Below are positions 63,569 to 64,000 of a stretch of 64,000 nt of DNA, one piece after another. A program made the translations under genes and the position numbers. This DNA is from Clostridia bacterium. Its GTDB lineage: Bacteria; Bacillota; Clostridia; Oscillospirales; CAG-272. The stretch spans positions 1-64,000 of the forward strand of contig CAAFYZ010000042.1 of assembly GCA_900767415.1 (NCBI GenBank), in the 5' to 3' direction. Every line of letters begins with the position of its first letter. Within the stretch, counting starts at the first letter, position 1. The notes under the pieces were generated by a model. That model was given only the letters and a program-made list of their open reading frames with translations. It had not been told where the DNA came from and searched no databases.

Positions 63569-64000
63569 ATGGATACGAAAACCGTAATTACCAAAGAGAC
63601 CAAGAACCGCATCCGCGTGGACTTTGAAGGGAAACTTACCTTCACCGAACGGCTGAAGAAAAAGCTGACCACCTCCAACACGTGGAAAAAGGTCCTCCTG
63701 AACATCTTCCGCTTCATCCTGATGCTCGGCGTCTCCTATGTTATTCTTTATCCCTTCTTTGCGAGAATCGCCGGCTCCTTCATGACGAAGGAAGACGTCA
63801 TCGATCCGACAGTCTCCCTGATTCCGAAGCATTTTGCTCTCGAGATCTATCACTATCTGATTGTCGAAAACCATTATTTCCAGGCACTTCTGAATACGAC
63901 GCTCCTCTCCTTGCTTTGCGCGCTGATTCAGACCTTCATCGCCTGCCTTATCGGCTACGGACTTGCCAAATTCAAGTTCAAAGGGAATAAAGCAGTCATG
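63569..64000 (+). CDS. Carbohydrate ABC transporter permease (MalG/UgpE-like), second pair, partial
   Basis: The first 144 codons are present and the frame runs off the window. After a charged 40-residue cytoplasmic start (MDTKTVITKETKNRIRVDF) come the first membrane segment (ILMLGVSYVILYPFFARIA), SFMTKEDVIDPTVSLIPKHF, and a second segment entering LIGYGLAKFKFKGNKA. This is the beginning of the MalG-type permease domain. The RBS is AGGAGG, 11 bases after the preceding stop. The operon continues beyond the window. Confidence 0.9.
   Translation, partial: MDTKTVITKETKNRIRVDFEGKLTFTERLKKKLTTSNTWKKVLLNIFRFILMLGVSYVILYPFFARIAGSFMTKEDVIDPTVSLIPKHFALEIYHYLIVENHYFQALLNTTLLSLLCALIQTFIACLIGYGLAKFKFKGNKAVM

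Overview
The window looks like a chromosomal segment of a Gram-positive Clostridia-type bacterium (Bacillota), moderately GC-rich and probably uncultured. The reasons are a PolC-type replicative polymerase, strong AGGAGG-like ribosome sites with some TTG and GTG starts, a perfect CIRCE element, the pyrH-frr-uppS-cdsA-dxr-rseP-ispG-polC gene order, and many TTGACA-N17-TATAAT promoters. I saw no rRNA, tRNA, CRISPR array, prophage or insertion sequence.

Layout. 1-543: gene-free, rich in short intergenic repeats. 544-4890: glyA (-), a secreted or anchored EEP-family protein, a remnant of a sugar-nucleotide dehydratase coupled to a nucleotidyltransferase-fold protein, and a small PC4/YdbC-type protein. 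5394-9538 (-): serine hydrolase, Gfo/Idh/MocA oxidoreductase, putative manganese exporter. 9678-12533: CIRCE and clpB. 12627-17780 (-): a small unknown protein downstream of two fused ATPase-permease (MacB-like) transporters. 18513-19190: a polytopic membrane protein. 19441-32162: a long + strand housekeeping run (split transketolase, pyrH, frr, uppS, cdsA, dxr, rseP, ispG, polC). 32259-33330 (-): three small unknown genes. 33432-37869: a phosphodiesterase facing a glmS-glmM-GlmU-like amino-sugar operon. 38173-42163: SGNH hydrolase, membrane-tethered XRE regulator, ABC exporter. 42331-45337 (-): a degenerate M3-peptidase-like lipoprotein and a ROK kinase. 45473-48885 (-): a zinc-type ABC uptake operon with a Cys/His-rich leader-gene protein and a trailing lipoprotein. 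49138-50774: nifS-like and iscU-like genes.

The most unusual locus is 51397 to the window end. It is one strong promoter followed by seven co-directional genes: a 1,144-residue solute-binding protein with a duplicated N-terminal beta-sandwich-like module and no lipobox, two permeases, an NHL-TPR-YIP1 membrane protein, a 1,172-residue secreted protein of the DUF5696 type, and a second permease pair whose last member runs off the end. There is no ATPase and no recognised glycoside hydrolase. It looks like a polysaccharide or glycoconjugate capture and import system built around poorly characterised proteins, and it is the best candidate here for an undescribed system.

Other points of interest are the M3-like protein that has lost its zinc-binding motif, the three-way-junction RNA element between the Cys/His-rich gene and znuA, the perfect hairpin in front of glmS where no ribozyme can fit, and the in-frame-deleted dehydratase remnant.
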